The position numbers and the translations under genes were made by a program. From the NCBI RefSeq assembly GCF_026250525.1, contig NZ_CP111043.1:1787421-1851420 (forward strand): a stretch of DNA of 64,000 nucleotides, written 5' to 3'. The notes beneath the pieces are model-generated. The model searched no databases. It saw only the letters and a list, made by a program, of their open reading frames with translations, and had not been told where the DNA came from. This document shows, one piece after another, positions 39,165-47,465 of the stretch; positions within the stretch are counted from its first letter, which is position 1; each line of letters opens with the position of its first letter. Origin of the DNA: Chondrinema litorale. Its GTDB lineage: Bacteria > Bacteroidota > Bacteroidia > Cytophagales > Flammeovirgaceae.

Positions 39165-39199
39165 AAAAGCCATGGGTAAAAAAATACTCATGGCTTTTT
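39165..39199 (+). terminator. Intrinsic terminator of the lipoprotein operon
   Basis: AAAAGCCATG / CATGGCTTTT stem plus an inner GTA/TAC, followed by T. Confidence 0.85.
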
Positions 39200-39341
39200 C
39201 GTAATTTATTTTTTTTAGAACAACCTTCTTCTAAGCCTTACGTTTTTTGATGAAGCTAATTAATTTTTACGCTTCACTCATATTTTTTTCACTGAACTAA
39301 AGTTAAAGGCTTAAATTTTTTGCTAAACCAGATCAATTCTT

Positions 39342-40166
39342 ATGAAATATTCAATAATCTGTCTCTTCATGTTAATTACCTCATTGGCTTACTCACAAGA
39401 TCCACTAGGTGAATATCTGGGCGATGAATCTGCATTTTACGCAGAAACAAAGCAGGTAAACCAATTTTTTAGAAGGTTTAACAATGAAGAAAGTAAAGAT
39501 GGTGTTCGTTACAATCCTGGTGATAAAAAATACCGCGATTTAAGAGAGAGAAAAAATTATTTGGATATATTATTTGATGCTCAAAACTCAAGCATTACAA
39601 GAGATTTAAAACAACAGTTTATTGCTGATGTAAATAATGAGACAAACCCTACTTTTCTTGATTTTAGAAATGGTGACTGGTTTTCTGAAGTGGCAGCAAA
39701 GTTTGATTATAGAGGACAAGAACAAATTATATATCTCTATTTGAGATTAGAGCAAGACAGAAAAGGATATAAGTGGGTATTGCACCATGTGCATTCTGAT
39801 AAATACAGTAGCATGATGCCAGAAAAGGAAAGTGAAGAAAAGAAGTTTATCCACCCAATGAGTCATGAACTGGACTTTATGAACCTAAATAAGGCATTTC
39901 AAGACACTGACCACCTACAAGATTATGCTGTGAAGGGTTATAAGCCAGATTACCTTACAATGCTTTTATACGACATTAAAAGAGGCGATTTAAAGTTTAA
40001 AACTGTTACTGATGTGAAATTTCATTTCTTTCAAGTCGATAACTGGTATTTCGAGATTGCTGAGTTTAACAGAAGTGGGATGAATAGAGGGTGGTTAATT
40101 TCGAGCCTCGCCAAAGTGCCAGAAACACAAAAAGAAAATTTCAGAAAATATCTATTTAGAGAATAA
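39342..40166 (+). CDS. Secreted protein of unknown function
   Basis: 274 aa with a signal peptide (IICLFMLITSLAYSQ). The mature protein is rich in aromatic and charged residues: 'ETKQVNQFFRRFNNEESKDGVRY' and 'FHFFQVDNWYFEIAEFNRSGMNRGWLISSL'. It resembles conserved Bacteroidota periplasmic proteins without assigned function. It follows the previous operon but has its own upstream spacer, and ends at a perfect palindromic terminator. Confidence 0.72.
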   Translation: MKYSIICLFMLITSLAYSQDPLGEYLGDESAFYAETKQVNQFFRRFNNEESKDGVRYNPGDKKYRDLRERKNYLDILFDAQNSSITRDLKQQFIADVNNETNPTFLDFRNGDWFSEVAAKFDYRGQEQIIYLYLRLEQDRKGYKWVLHHVHSDKYSSMMPEKESEEKKFIHPMSHELDFMNLNKAFQDTDHLQDYAVKGYKPDYLTMLLYDIKRGDLKFKTVTDVKFHFFQVDNWYFEIAEFNRSGMNRGWLISSLAKVPETQKENFRKYLFRE

Positions 40167-40197
40167 AAATATTTGTCTGGTTTAGACATACAAATGC

Positions 40198-40228
40198 AAA
40201 AGGCTCAATCTAGATTGAGCCTTTTTTT
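40198..40228 (+). terminator. Intrinsic terminator (perfect palindrome)
   Basis: AAAAGGCTCAATCT / AGATTGAGCCTTTT, a 14-bp perfect inverted repeat followed by more T. Confidence 0.92.
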
Positions 40229-40261
40229 GTTTACTTAATTTTCTAAACTATCAATTAATTT

Positions 40262-40395
40262 TTTCGGCCTTGGACAAATTGCGCAAAGAATTTTTAGTCT
40301 TGATTTTATTATTAAAAAATCCGTTGTTTGAGTGCAACGAGTTCGGATTTTTATAAAATCAAGGATGAAAATTTAGCAAATTTGTCCACAGCCTT
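40262..40395. repeat. Long imperfect inverted repeat (MITE-like or long hairpin)
   Basis: Nested complementarity over about 115 bases. Outer arms are GGACAAATTGC (40272-40282) and GCAAATTTGTCC (40376-40387), with one bulge. Middle arms are CTTGATTTTA and AAAATCAAG with flanking T-rich/A-rich pairing. The central hairpin is AAAAATCCG (40315-40323) with CGGATTTTT (40344-40352), enclosing TTG/CAA. No ORF. The size and symmetry fit a miniature inverted-repeat element or an unusually long intergenic hairpin. Confidence 0.6.
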
Positions 40396-40404
40396 GATCT
40401 TTTG

Positions 40405-40430
40405 GCACTTTTAAATCAAGTTAAAAGTGC
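40405..40430. terminator. Perfect 10-bp hairpin after the GH127-type gene
   Basis: GCACTTTTAA-ATCAAG-TTAAAAGTGC lies five bases beyond the 3' end of the minus-strand glycosidase gene. It probably ends or stabilises that transcript, but there is no T tract on the minus side. Confidence 0.5.
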
Positions 40431-40435
40431 ATAAC

Positions 40436-42979
40436 TTACTCCTCATACTGAATATTTACATCTAATATACCCACTGGCGCATCATTTTGAGGAACAATGT
40501 TAATTCGAATTCCATCGCATGATAAATCTCCACTAGGATGTATTTGATTATATTGGTCTCTTTGTGTGGCATATGAGTCTGTCGTATACAAGTTAAAAGG
40601 CTCCCACTTTCCGTTTTTCTTTACTTCTAGCGACCATTTTTGTGGCAATTCAGCACCAAGAGCAGCAAACCAATAAACATTAATATTTCTGATGGTTTTT
40701 GCCTCTTCCAATTCAACTTCTACCCATTGAGCTTTTCCCTTCTCGCTTATCCATACTGGAATGGTGTTATCTTGTGAGTTTGCTGGCTGACGATTATTAG
40801 AAATTGCTTCTAAGCTACCGTGATCAGATGTTGAAGAAGCTTTTACTGATTTAAATTTTCCTCCAAGCAATTCATTTCCATTTGCAACATATACCATGTC
40901 TTCTTTTTCTGGAAACCAGACAATCATAGATTCATCGCCGCGATTATCCCAAGCATAGTAAGGCACCAATTTTACAATAGTCTCTTGTATGCCATTTACC
41001 TCTTTTGCCTTTGCAGGAATATCAACATTTACTACATCTTTGAGTACACCATTTTCAAATCTATGTGAATTTACAGCATTCTGATTTGGTATTTCATCTA
41101 CAAAAAATCTTTGTACTAAACCATTATTATCAACTTCTTCTGCACAGTAAACTAATGGCCCTTTTGTAATTGCTACTCTGTTCACGTCCGCTTCTACGCT
41201 ATCTATTGCATGGTTAAACCTTACAGGCATAGGCAAGTGTAACTCAACTTTATCTCCGGGTTTCCAAGTTCTTTTGATGGCAGCAAAGCCTTTGTCTATT
41301 GTGATGTTTTGCTGCTCTCCATTTACTTTTACAGTCCAGTTTTCTGGCAAATCGTTTACATAATTATACAATTCACCCGGTACAAACTGCCCTCTTGCCC
41401 AAGAGGGGATTCTTAATTTTAAAGTAAAATCCTGCACTTTTTCAGGAGAAACCTCAATGTTGATATTTTCATCAAATGGATAGTTTGTTGCTTGATTCAC
41501 TTTTACCTCGCCTGATTTTAAAGGAATAGTAGTAGAAGTTCCCGCATAAAAAGAAACATATATCTCATCATCTGTATGGGCATACATCATCCCCGGAACT
41601 TGAGGCATTAATCTGGCAATATTAGACGGGCAACATGCAGTACCAAACCAAGGTGAGCGACCAGTTAATCCATAGCTAAAAGGCGTTTTGCCATCAGTTT
41701 CAAGAGGATTTACATAGAAAAACTTGTTGCCTTCCATATTTACTCCTGCTAGTGCATTGTTTAACAAAGCGACTTCTGCTACATCCATATATTTTGCATC
41801 TTGATGCAACAAAAACATTCTATAGTTAAAAAACACATTACCAACAGCTGCACACGTCTCATTATAAGCTTCTTTGTTGGGCAATACATATTCTGGCCCA
41901 AATCCTTCGATTCCATGAACAGCTCCAAGACCACCAGTAATATGCATTTTAGTATCGACTAAATTGTGCCAGATTTTATCTAATGCTGGGTTATATTCTT
42001 TACTCCCTGTAAGTGCACCAACATCTGCCATACCTGAGTATAAATAAGTTGCTCTTACTGCATGCCCTACAGCTTTTTCTTGCTCTGTTACAGGTTTGTG
42101 TTGCTGTGCATAAGCAGGTGCCATTACACCATCTCCTTCTGGTTGATATGTTTTTCCTCGAATGTCCAGAAACTTCTTCGCCATATCCAGATATAACTGC
42201 TTACCAGTAACTCTATATAACTTGGCTAGCGCCAGCTCTAACTCTTCGTGACCGGGTGCTTGGTTTATCGGTTTGCCATTATTGTAATTTTCGTCTCCAA
42301 CAAAAAACACTTGGTTGATATGTTCGGCATTTTTCTCTGCGATTTTTAACCATTTGTTTTTTCCAGTTGCTTGGTAGTAAGCAATTGCCCCCTCATACAT
42401 ATGCCCCATGTTGTATAACTCATGGCTATGCACTACAAATGAATATGGTTTATCACCCATTCCGCCACCACCCCATTGGTCGTGATTTTTAGAAACTCCT
42501 GTGATATGTGCCACATACAAATATCCATCTTCTTTCTGTGCTGCACTAATAATGTCAATAATCCCATCCATACGTTTTTCGAGCGCAGGGTTGGGATTTT
42601 CCATTAATATCAATGCAGCACCCTCCATCACCTTGTATAAATCGGAAGAAATAAAACGGTGTGCAAATGGCAAATCTGTAGTATCTCCTTTTAAATATTT
42701 GGCGGCTTTTTCGAGGTTTTCTACTGCCGGAATGGTTTTGTCGAGCGCAAAAGGAACCAAAGTTTTTGCTTGTGTAGTTAGGCGAGGTTTCCAAAAATTA
42801 TCTTCCAGATTTACCTTATTAAAAGGCACAGATTTTAGTAAATAACCTGATTCTAAAGAATTTCCTTGTTCTGAATTTTGACAAGCAAGAAGTGTAAATA
42901 AGCTTAATAAGACGGTAAGTAGATTACGAATTGAAAATATCAATTTGTAAGATGTAGTTACTCTCGGTTTCATTTTCAA
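40436..42979 (-). CDS. GH127-family glycosidase (beta-L-arabinofuranosidase-like) lipoprotein
   Basis: 847 aa. The signal ends in LFTLLAC, a lipobox, so the enzyme is envelope-anchored. The (alpha/alpha)6-barrel carries GH127 marks: LEKRMDGIIDIISAAQKEDGYLYV, the acid/Cys region AYNETCAAVGNVFFNYRM, and the Cys pair in WFGTACCPSNIARLM that binds zinc and supplies the nucleophilic thiolate. The C-terminal 110 residues look like a discoidin-type beta-sandwich (KAQWVEVELEEAKTIRNINVYWF). It likely removes L-arabinofuranose residues from plant-derived glycans. No other CAZyme is adjacent. Confidence 0.88.
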   Translation of the reverse strand: MKMKPRVTTSYKLIFSIRNLLTVLLSLFTLLACQNSEQGNSLESGYLLKSVPFNKVNLEDNFWKPRLTTQAKTLVPFALDKTIPAVENLEKAAKYLKGDTTDLPFAHRFISSDLYKVMEGAALILMENPNPALEKRMDGIIDIISAAQKEDGYLYVAHITGVSKNHDQWGGGGMGDKPYSFVVHSHELYNMGHMYEGAIAYYQATGKNKWLKIAEKNAEHINQVFFVGDENYNNGKPINQAPGHEELELALAKLYRVTGKQLYLDMAKKFLDIRGKTYQPEGDGVMAPAYAQQHKPVTEQEKAVGHAVRATYLYSGMADVGALTGSKEYNPALDKIWHNLVDTKMHITGGLGAVHGIEGFGPEYVLPNKEAYNETCAAVGNVFFNYRMFLLHQDAKYMDVAEVALLNNALAGVNMEGNKFFYVNPLETDGKTPFSYGLTGRSPWFGTACCPSNIARLMPQVPGMMYAHTDDEIYVSFYAGTSTTIPLKSGEVKVNQATNYPFDENINIEVSPEKVQDFTLKLRIPSWARGQFVPGELYNYVNDLPENWTVKVNGEQQNITIDKGFAAIKRTWKPGDKVELHLPMPVRFNHAIDSVEADVNRVAITKGPLVYCAEEVDNNGLVQRFFVDEIPNQNAVNSHRFENGVLKDVVNVDIPAKAKEVNGIQETIVKLVPYYAWDNRGDESMIVWFPEKEDMVYVANGNELLGGKFKSVKASSTSDHGSLEAISNNRQPANSQDNTIPVWISEKGKAQWVEVELEEAKTIRNINVYWFAALGAELPQKWSLEVKKNGKWEPFNLYTTDSYATQRDQYNQIHPSGDLSCDGIRINIVPQNDAPVGILDVNIQYEE

Positions 42980-43179
42980 AATGTTTAAGATATGGTGAGC
43001 CGATTCTGGAAAGGCATCGTTAAATTGAGTTTATCTACTTCTATGAGTCAAACAAACCCAGTATTTTCCTATACCAAATCAAAAAAAATCAAACTAATTG
43101 AACAGATTTATCAATCTGCAAGCTGTTTATTAATAGCTTACAGCTGTGCTTACAGCCGAACTTTCAGCAGACCATAAAA

Positions 43180-43941
43180 CTAGTTGATTAACTGTTTTTC
43201 CAATTCATCGAGATGATTATTCAATTCTGAAAGGGACTTAAAACTGGATGTAGTAATATTATAAAAGGCAAATTTTACTTTTTTGTGTTCCTCTCTTTCG
43301 TCATTCCTTTCTTTATATCTAATTAGTAAATCTTTATGATAATTAATGAATTCATAAGATTTCACATCAATATTTTTGGTCACCTGTAACAGATTTCCCC
43401 CATCTAGATCGGAAATATACAAATCCATATTATCATAATTATTTAATTTGCCATCATTGTTGCTGTCTTCAAAAGCTATTTCATAAGCTATATTTTGTAT
43501 TGATCTATCTACTTTTTCTCTGTCTCCCCAAGGTATATTAATATCACTAATGAATGCTTTTTTATCTAACAAGTTTCTAATTACCTGATAATTACTATCT
43601 AAAAACACTACATTAAAAATTTGAAGAAAACTCATTGACAAATCACCTGCACTTGACATGACCTTTCTTAAATCTTTTGCTTCTTTATATGTCATGGCAC
43701 TTATTGGTAAATAATAGTTAGGAGAGTTATAAATTGGCTCAGGATAATCATAATGAATTCCCTGTAGAGCTAGTGTATCACATTTTGCTTGTTCTAGTTC
43801 TTCTCCTACAATCAGTCCTTCTTCGTGATATTTATCTTCTTTAGGAAGAAAGCTCTTTATCATTTGATAAAATAGAAAGCATAAAATAACAGGCAACATT
43901 AAGCCATTGATTATAATTAGCACTCTTACAAACTTGGTCAT
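43180..43941 (-). CDS. Membrane-anchored protein of unknown function with EF-hand-like loop
   Basis: 253 aa. One N-terminal membrane helix (VLIIINGLMLPVILCFLFYQMI) is followed by an extracytoplasmic domain. The segment DSNNDGKLNNYD fits a calcium-binding EF-hand/dockerin-type loop (D-x-N-x-D-G-x-x-x-x-x-D). It is followed by LYISDLDGGNLLQVT, which resembles a beta-propeller (PD40) blade. No family assigned. Upstream on the same strand is the ECF sigma gene, about 120 bases away. Confidence 0.68.
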   Translation of the reverse strand: MTKFVRVLIIINGLMLPVILCFLFYQMIKSFLPKEDKYHEEGLIVGEELEQAKCDTLALQGIHYDYPEPIYNSPNYYLPISAMTYKEAKDLRKVMSSAGDLSMSFLQIFNVVFLDSNYQVIRNLLDKKAFISDINIPWGDREKVDRSIQNIAYEIAFEDSNNDGKLNNYDNMDLYISDLDGGNLLQVTKNIDVKSYEFINYHKDLLIRYKERNDEREEHKKVKFAFYNITTSSFKSLSELNNHLDELEKQLIN

Positions 43942-44062
43942 TAGTTGAAAGGATTAAAAGATAGGAAATCTCCATTTTTGCCTCAAAAACAGATCTTATT
44001 TAGCACCTAAACCTAATGAAAAATTGGCAAGTATAGAGAAAGAAAGCTCAAAATATCGGATG

Positions 44063-45292
44063 TTAAACTGCTGGGAACTGATCTATTTTAAACTGGATAA
44101 TCTGTTTGTCTGATTTCGTTTTGGCTAGCTTTAATGCTTTATGTAAATACTTTCTGGCAACTGCATCATCTATATCTGTATACAGCTCTCCCAATAAGAT
44201 AAAATAGAAATGATTGTCTGCTAATTGCAGCTTTTCAGCTTCTGCAATGGCTGCTTTTTTACCTTTCACTTTAGAAACTGCATAGATGCTATTGAGTGCC
44301 GCAATGGGGGAATAAGCGACTTCCAATAGCTGATTATATAACTTTAAAATGTGTTGCCATTTTTCCTGACTATCGTCTTTGATGGTGTGCCAATAAGCAA
44401 TACTTGCTTCGAGATGGTATTTTGAAATAGAATCTCCCTGAGCTGCTTCTTTGAGGTAATAAGCACCTTTGGCAATTAATTCGTAATTCCAGCGAGTTTC
44501 GTCTTGATCGTAGTATAAAACGACTTCACCCCGCTCATTTTTTCTGGCATCAAACCGAGAAGTGTGGAAACACATGAGCGCAAATAGCGCATTTACAGCC
44601 GGTAGATTTGTTTGTGGGTTTTGCATTAACAAAGCAGTGAGTCGCATGGCTTCTACACACAAATCTTTGCGCATCACTTCATCTTGTGTTTCTGAATAAT
44701 AACCTTCGCTAAACAGCAAATACAGAGTTGCCAACACCGCTTCGAGTCGATGATTAATTTCTCTTTCTGATGGAAAAACCATTTGTACATTGGCTTGCCT
44801 CAACTTCTCTTTTACTCGGTATAAGCGCTTGTTTATGGTCTCTTTATTATTGAGAAATGCAGTGGCAATCTCATCTATCCCAAAACCACAAAGAATACGC
44901 AAAGCTAAACTTATTTGAGCTTCTTGAGTAATTAGCGGATTACAAACAGCAAAAAGCATTTGCAACTGGCTATCGGTAATATTTTTACCAGACATATCAA
45001 TTTCTTGCTCTTCAGTTGTTTTGTAATTGAGTTCTTTAGCAACTTTATCTGCAAAAAACTTATCTCTATTGATGTGGTTGAGTGCTTTATTTTTAGCCAC
45101 AGTGTATAGCCAAGACACCGCATTTTCGGGAATGCCTTTAAATGGCCAAGTTTCCATTGCAGCTAAGAAAGTATCGCTGGCAATATCTTGAGCCTGCTCT
45201 ATAAAATCAAAACCGAAATGCCGACAAAGTACAGCTACTATTTTACTGTATTCTGTTCTAAACAAATGTGGAAGAAGCTCTTGCTGTTTCAT
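44063..45292 (-). CDS. ECF42-like RNA polymerase sigma factor with C-terminal helical/TPR extension
   Basis: 409 aa. Sigma regions 2 and 4 occupy the first 170 residues (YSKIVAVLCRHFGFDFIEQAQDIASDTFLAAMETWPF; LRILCGFGIDEIATAFLNNKETINKRLYRVKEKLRQ). The long C-terminal part (LFSEGYYSETQDEVMRKDLCVEAMRLTALLMQ, AIAYWHTIKDDSQEKW) is the DUF6596/TPR-like extension of the ECF42 group, thought to replace an anti-sigma factor in control. The gene just upstream encodes a DGPF/YCII-related protein, the standard genomic partner of ECF42. The target genes are not evident. Confidence 0.88.
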   Translation of the reverse strand: MKQQELLPHLFRTEYSKIVAVLCRHFGFDFIEQAQDIASDTFLAAMETWPFKGIPENAVSWLYTVAKNKALNHINRDKFFADKVAKELNYKTTEEQEIDMSGKNITDSQLQMLFAVCNPLITQEAQISLALRILCGFGIDEIATAFLNNKETINKRLYRVKEKLRQANVQMVFPSEREINHRLEAVLATLYLLFSEGYYSETQDEVMRKDLCVEAMRLTALLMQNPQTNLPAVNALFALMCFHTSRFDARKNERGEVVLYYDQDETRWNYELIAKGAYYLKEAAQGDSISKYHLEASIAYWHTIKDDSQEKWQHILKLYNQLLEVAYSPIAALNSIYAVSKVKGKKAAIAEAEKLQLADNHFYFILLGELYTDIDDAVARKYLHKALKLAKTKSDKQIIQFKIDQFPAV

Positions 45293-45335
45293 AAAAAAGA
45301 AAATCCTCTACGAGTGTAAAGGATTATATTGAAAT

Positions 45336-45677
45336 CTATCCGGCTATTTTCCTAACTTCCATGCTGTTACCTTCGCCCTGTAAAACTGGGCAACCTTTGG
45401 CAAATTCTACAGCTTCATCAACAGACTCGGCTCTTACTATTATAAATCCACCAATGGTTTCTTTTATATCGCCAAAAGGCCCATTGGTTACCACATTGTT
45501 TGGTCTTACCACACGACTATCATCAAAAGATAAACCTTTGCCTCTACTCACTAATTTGTCTTGCGCTGCGATCGAATCGAGCCAGTCCATGGTTTGTTTC
45601 ATCCAAGCCTGTATTTGCTCTGGTGAGGCAACTTTACCTCCATCCATATGACGCATAATTAAAATAAACTCATCCAT
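45336..45677 (-). CDS. YCII/DGPF-domain protein, ECF42 partner
   Basis: 113 aa. It has the conserved family pattern: MDEFILIMRHMDGG, AWMKQTMDWLDSIAAQDKLVSRGKGL, NGPFGDIKETIGGFIIVRA (the DGPF motif, here NGPF), and ESVDEAVEFAKGCPVL. The gene ends 43 bases before the ECF sigma gene on the same strand, so they form an operon. DGPF proteins often are both partner and target of ECF42 factors; their biochemical role is not firmly known. Confidence 0.88.
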   Translation of the reverse strand: MDEFILIMRHMDGGKVASPEQIQAWMKQTMDWLDSIAAQDKLVSRGKGLSFDDSRVVRPNNVVTNGPFGDIKETIGGFIIVRAESVDEAVEFAKGCPVLQGEGNSMEVRKIAG

Positions 45678-45774
45678 GCATTTTAGTTTTAAGTTATCGA
45701 AAATGTTTTATATCTCAATAACAAATGAGTTTTTCGGAACTGGACAGGGTGGAGGAAAATATTTATTAATTTTT

Positions 45775-46022
45775 CTACTGAGATGAATACTGATATGTTT
45801 TATTGATAATCTGGGTTCTAATTGTTTTATAAGGTTTATCTGTACCCCATGAACTTACTCTATCTTCAATGGTGATTAAACTCAATATCGGTCTGTCATC
45901 TTTATACTTTACACTTTCTATCGTAACTTCTGTTGTTGTAAAACTACTGTTAGTATAAGAAACCAACTGCCACTCACCTTCGCGTTTTCCATTTATATAT
46001 TGACCTTGTTCATGAATGTTCC
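45775..46022 (-). pseudogene. Displaced 3' part of the frameshifted MORN-like protein gene
   Basis: In the frame entered at 46020, the minus strand encodes NIHEQGQYINGKREGEWQ, then continues to a stop at 45775. This continues the 'NGKLEGEW' MORN/YwqK-like repeat pattern of the upstream ORF. No credible independent start exists. Removing one G from the G5 run at 46025-46021 (C5 on the plus strand) would fuse it to the ORF ending at 46010, giving a product of about 297 aa. Confidence 0.7.
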
Positions 46023-46666
46023 CCCTCTTTATCTTTTACAAGCCACTCGCCTTCAAGCTTTCCATTCACTATTTTAAATTTGGCCATAAGTTGATCTTCT
46101 TCTAATGCCTCATTCAAATAATTATCTTTAGCTTGATAAAACTCATATTCTCCGTCAGGCTTGTTAATCATTACTTCTAAAAACTTTATGTATTTATTAT
46201 AGCGCTTTTCATTCCAATACTTTGAAATACTTTTACTGCAATCTGATCGACGTGTATAATAATATCCATGTTGTTCCCAAGCAAAAATTATATTCTCTGA
46301 ATTAAGTGGAGGGATAAAACCACACGAGCTAGATGTTGGTGCAGTAAGTATTTTAAATGTATCAATTGCTGATAACTGCCTAACTCCCTTATAAAGCTTC
46401 TTTACTTTAAAGGTTAATTGGAGCTGAATTAATTCTATATCCTTAAAAAAAATATCTTGGGTTTTTACTTTAATATAGCTTGTATCAACTAATGCACCTG
46501 TAAAGATTATGTTATCATCATTTATATCTCTTTCTCTCTCTGAAGTAGCCCAACCCATTTCAACAAATGGCAAATCAATTTTACCAGTTGGCCAAAAGCA
46601 TTTGCATGCAAAAACTTCTTGAGAAATAGTAAATAAAATGAAGAGCAAAAAGATGTAAATTTTCAT
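46010..46666 (-). CDS. Secreted NTR/TIMP-like plus MORN-like protein, C-terminus lost by frameshift
   Basis: 218 aa as encoded. A signal peptide (YIFLLFILFTISQEVFA) is followed immediately by CKCFWP and later SSSCGFIPP. With NIIFTGALVDTSYI and FKVKKLYKGV, this resembles the NTR/TIMP-like OB-fold domain of Bacteroidota secreted proteins. The C-terminal segment FKIVNGKLEGEWLVKDKEG is a MORN/YwqK-type repeat. The frame ends prematurely (GEHS-stop) because of a G5 homopolymer; the natural continuation lies in the next frame down to 45775. Either a real mutation, phase variation, or a sequencing error. Confidence 0.72.
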   Translation of the reverse strand: MKIYIFLLFILFTISQEVFACKCFWPTGKIDLPFVEMGWATSERERDINDDNIIFTGALVDTSYIKVKTQDIFFKDIELIQLQLTFKVKKLYKGVRQLSAIDTFKILTAPTSSSCGFIPPLNSENIIFAWEQHGYYYTRRSDCSKSISKYWNEKRYNKYIKFLEVMINKPDGEYEFYQAKDNYLNEALEEDQLMAKFKIVNGKLEGEWLVKDKEGEHS

Positions 46667-46751
46667 GAGCTGAGTCGAAGTTTAGTTTAATTCAGTTTTA
46701 GCAATGAAAGTAATTTACAGCCCTTTTTAATCAAAATTTAGGAGGGATTAA

Positions 46752-46926
46752 AACACACTCAAAGTAACAGGGCAAAAAGCGAATAGAGTAAAACTGTTTT
46801 AACCATTAAACTACACTGCCTAAAATTTAAAAATAGTAGCGGCAGCAGCAGGATTCGAACCTGCATCTGTCGGATTGGAAGCTGAAGTAACTCTACTCTA
46901 CGGCACCTGCATTTTTGAGTGTGTTT
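46752..46926 (-). ncRNA. Candidate bacterial Y RNA 'A' with permuted tRNA-like module
   Basis: Minus strand, 5' end near 46926. The terminal stem AAACACACTCAAA pairs with TTTGAGTGTGTTT (46914-46926 with 46752-46764), and CAGG pairs with CCTG. Then come CCGTA, N8 (GAGTAGAG, 46898-46891, pairing with CTCTATTC, 46789-46782), TTACTTC, and 19 bases. The T-arm GCAGGTTCGAATCCTGC (46864-46848) is followed by the acceptor 3' strand TGCTGCC, a 20-base loop, acceptor 5' strand GGCAGTG, TA, and D-arm GTTTAATGGTTAAAC (46811-46797). The N8 complement is followed by GCTTTTTGC. The anticodon arm is absent, replaced by the N8 helix. It begins exactly at the stop of the 139-aa ORF. Confidence 0.82.
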
Positions 46927-47344
46927 ATTTTATTTCTCCAGTAAAAGTATATTTATGACCAATGCCTTCTGTTTCTAGGTAGAATCTATCCCCAGAAGTA
47001 TTTATTACCAAAGTGGCAAATCCCCTTGTATAACAAGAATTAAACGCAGTTTTAAAATCTAAAAACCGATCATCTAGATCATCATAATGGGATATTAAGT
47101 AGCATAAGCCATTTTCTTTAAATCTTAACTTCTGTAATAAATAGGCATAATCATCATCAACTTTTGGAAGACATTTAAGCTTTCTTATATCTAATACTCT
47201 GTCCCAATCGTGATTAAGTTTATCTGCAAAATGAAGCCTTCGTTTTCTACTACTTAATTCTAATCGAGCACGAGGCCTCCTCTGCTTAATCACAAAACTT
47301 CGAATAAACTTTTCAATAATTACCTTTTTATCAACATCATCCAT
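46925..47344 (-). CDS. Unknown 139-aa protein encoded between Y RNA genes
   Basis: 139 aa, no signal peptide or membrane helix. The N-terminal third is strongly basic (KFIRSFVIKQRRPRARLELSSRKRRLHFADKL), which would suit nucleic-acid binding. The rest is an alpha+beta mix (YLLQKLRFKENGLCYLISHYDDLDDRFLDFKTAF; ATLVINTSGDRFYLETEGIGHKYTF). No family recognised. It lies between Y RNA C (44 bases upstream) and Y RNA A, whose 5' end coincides with its stop, all on the rsr strand. This makes it a candidate accessory component of the Ro/Y RNA system. Alternatively it is an unrelated passenger. Confidence 0.7.
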   Translation of the reverse strand: MDDVDKKVIIEKFIRSFVIKQRRPRARLELSSRKRRLHFADKLNHDWDRVLDIRKLKCLPKVDDDYAYLLQKLRFKENGLCYLISHYDDLDDRFLDFKTAFNSCYTRGFATLVINTSGDRFYLETEGIGHKYTFTGEIK

Positions 47345-47387
47345 TACTTATTTGCTAATTGGTTTTATAAATGAAATTTTAAAGAAA

Positions 47388-47457
47388 ACCCGGAGCAATA
47401 AGCATAAAGCCGATATCAACATTGGCTCGAAGTAAGGCTTTATAACGGCATCCGGGT
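47388..47457 (-). ncRNA. Candidate minimal Y RNA 'C' (no tRNA-like module)
   Basis: Minus strand. The closing stem ACCCGGA/TCCGGGT (47457-47451 with 47394-47388) encloses TGCCGTT, then the 8-bp stem ATAAAGCC/GGCTTTAT (47443-47436 with 47411-47404). Its loop begins with TTACTTC (47435-47429). The stem is followed by GCTTATTGC (47403-47395). These are the same CCGTW-N8-TTACTTC and GCYTWTTRC elements as in RNAs A and B, with a different but complementary N8. A TTTTCTTT tail follows. It starts about eight bases after the 3' end of RNA B. Confidence 0.72.
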
Positions 47458-47465
47458 GTATTTTG

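Noticed and set aside
46797..46864. tRNA with anticodon UCC suggested by CTTCCAA 5' of the T-arm
   Set aside because: The flanking bases do not form an anticodon stem and the D-arm lies on the other side of the T-arm, so a normal cloverleaf cannot form.
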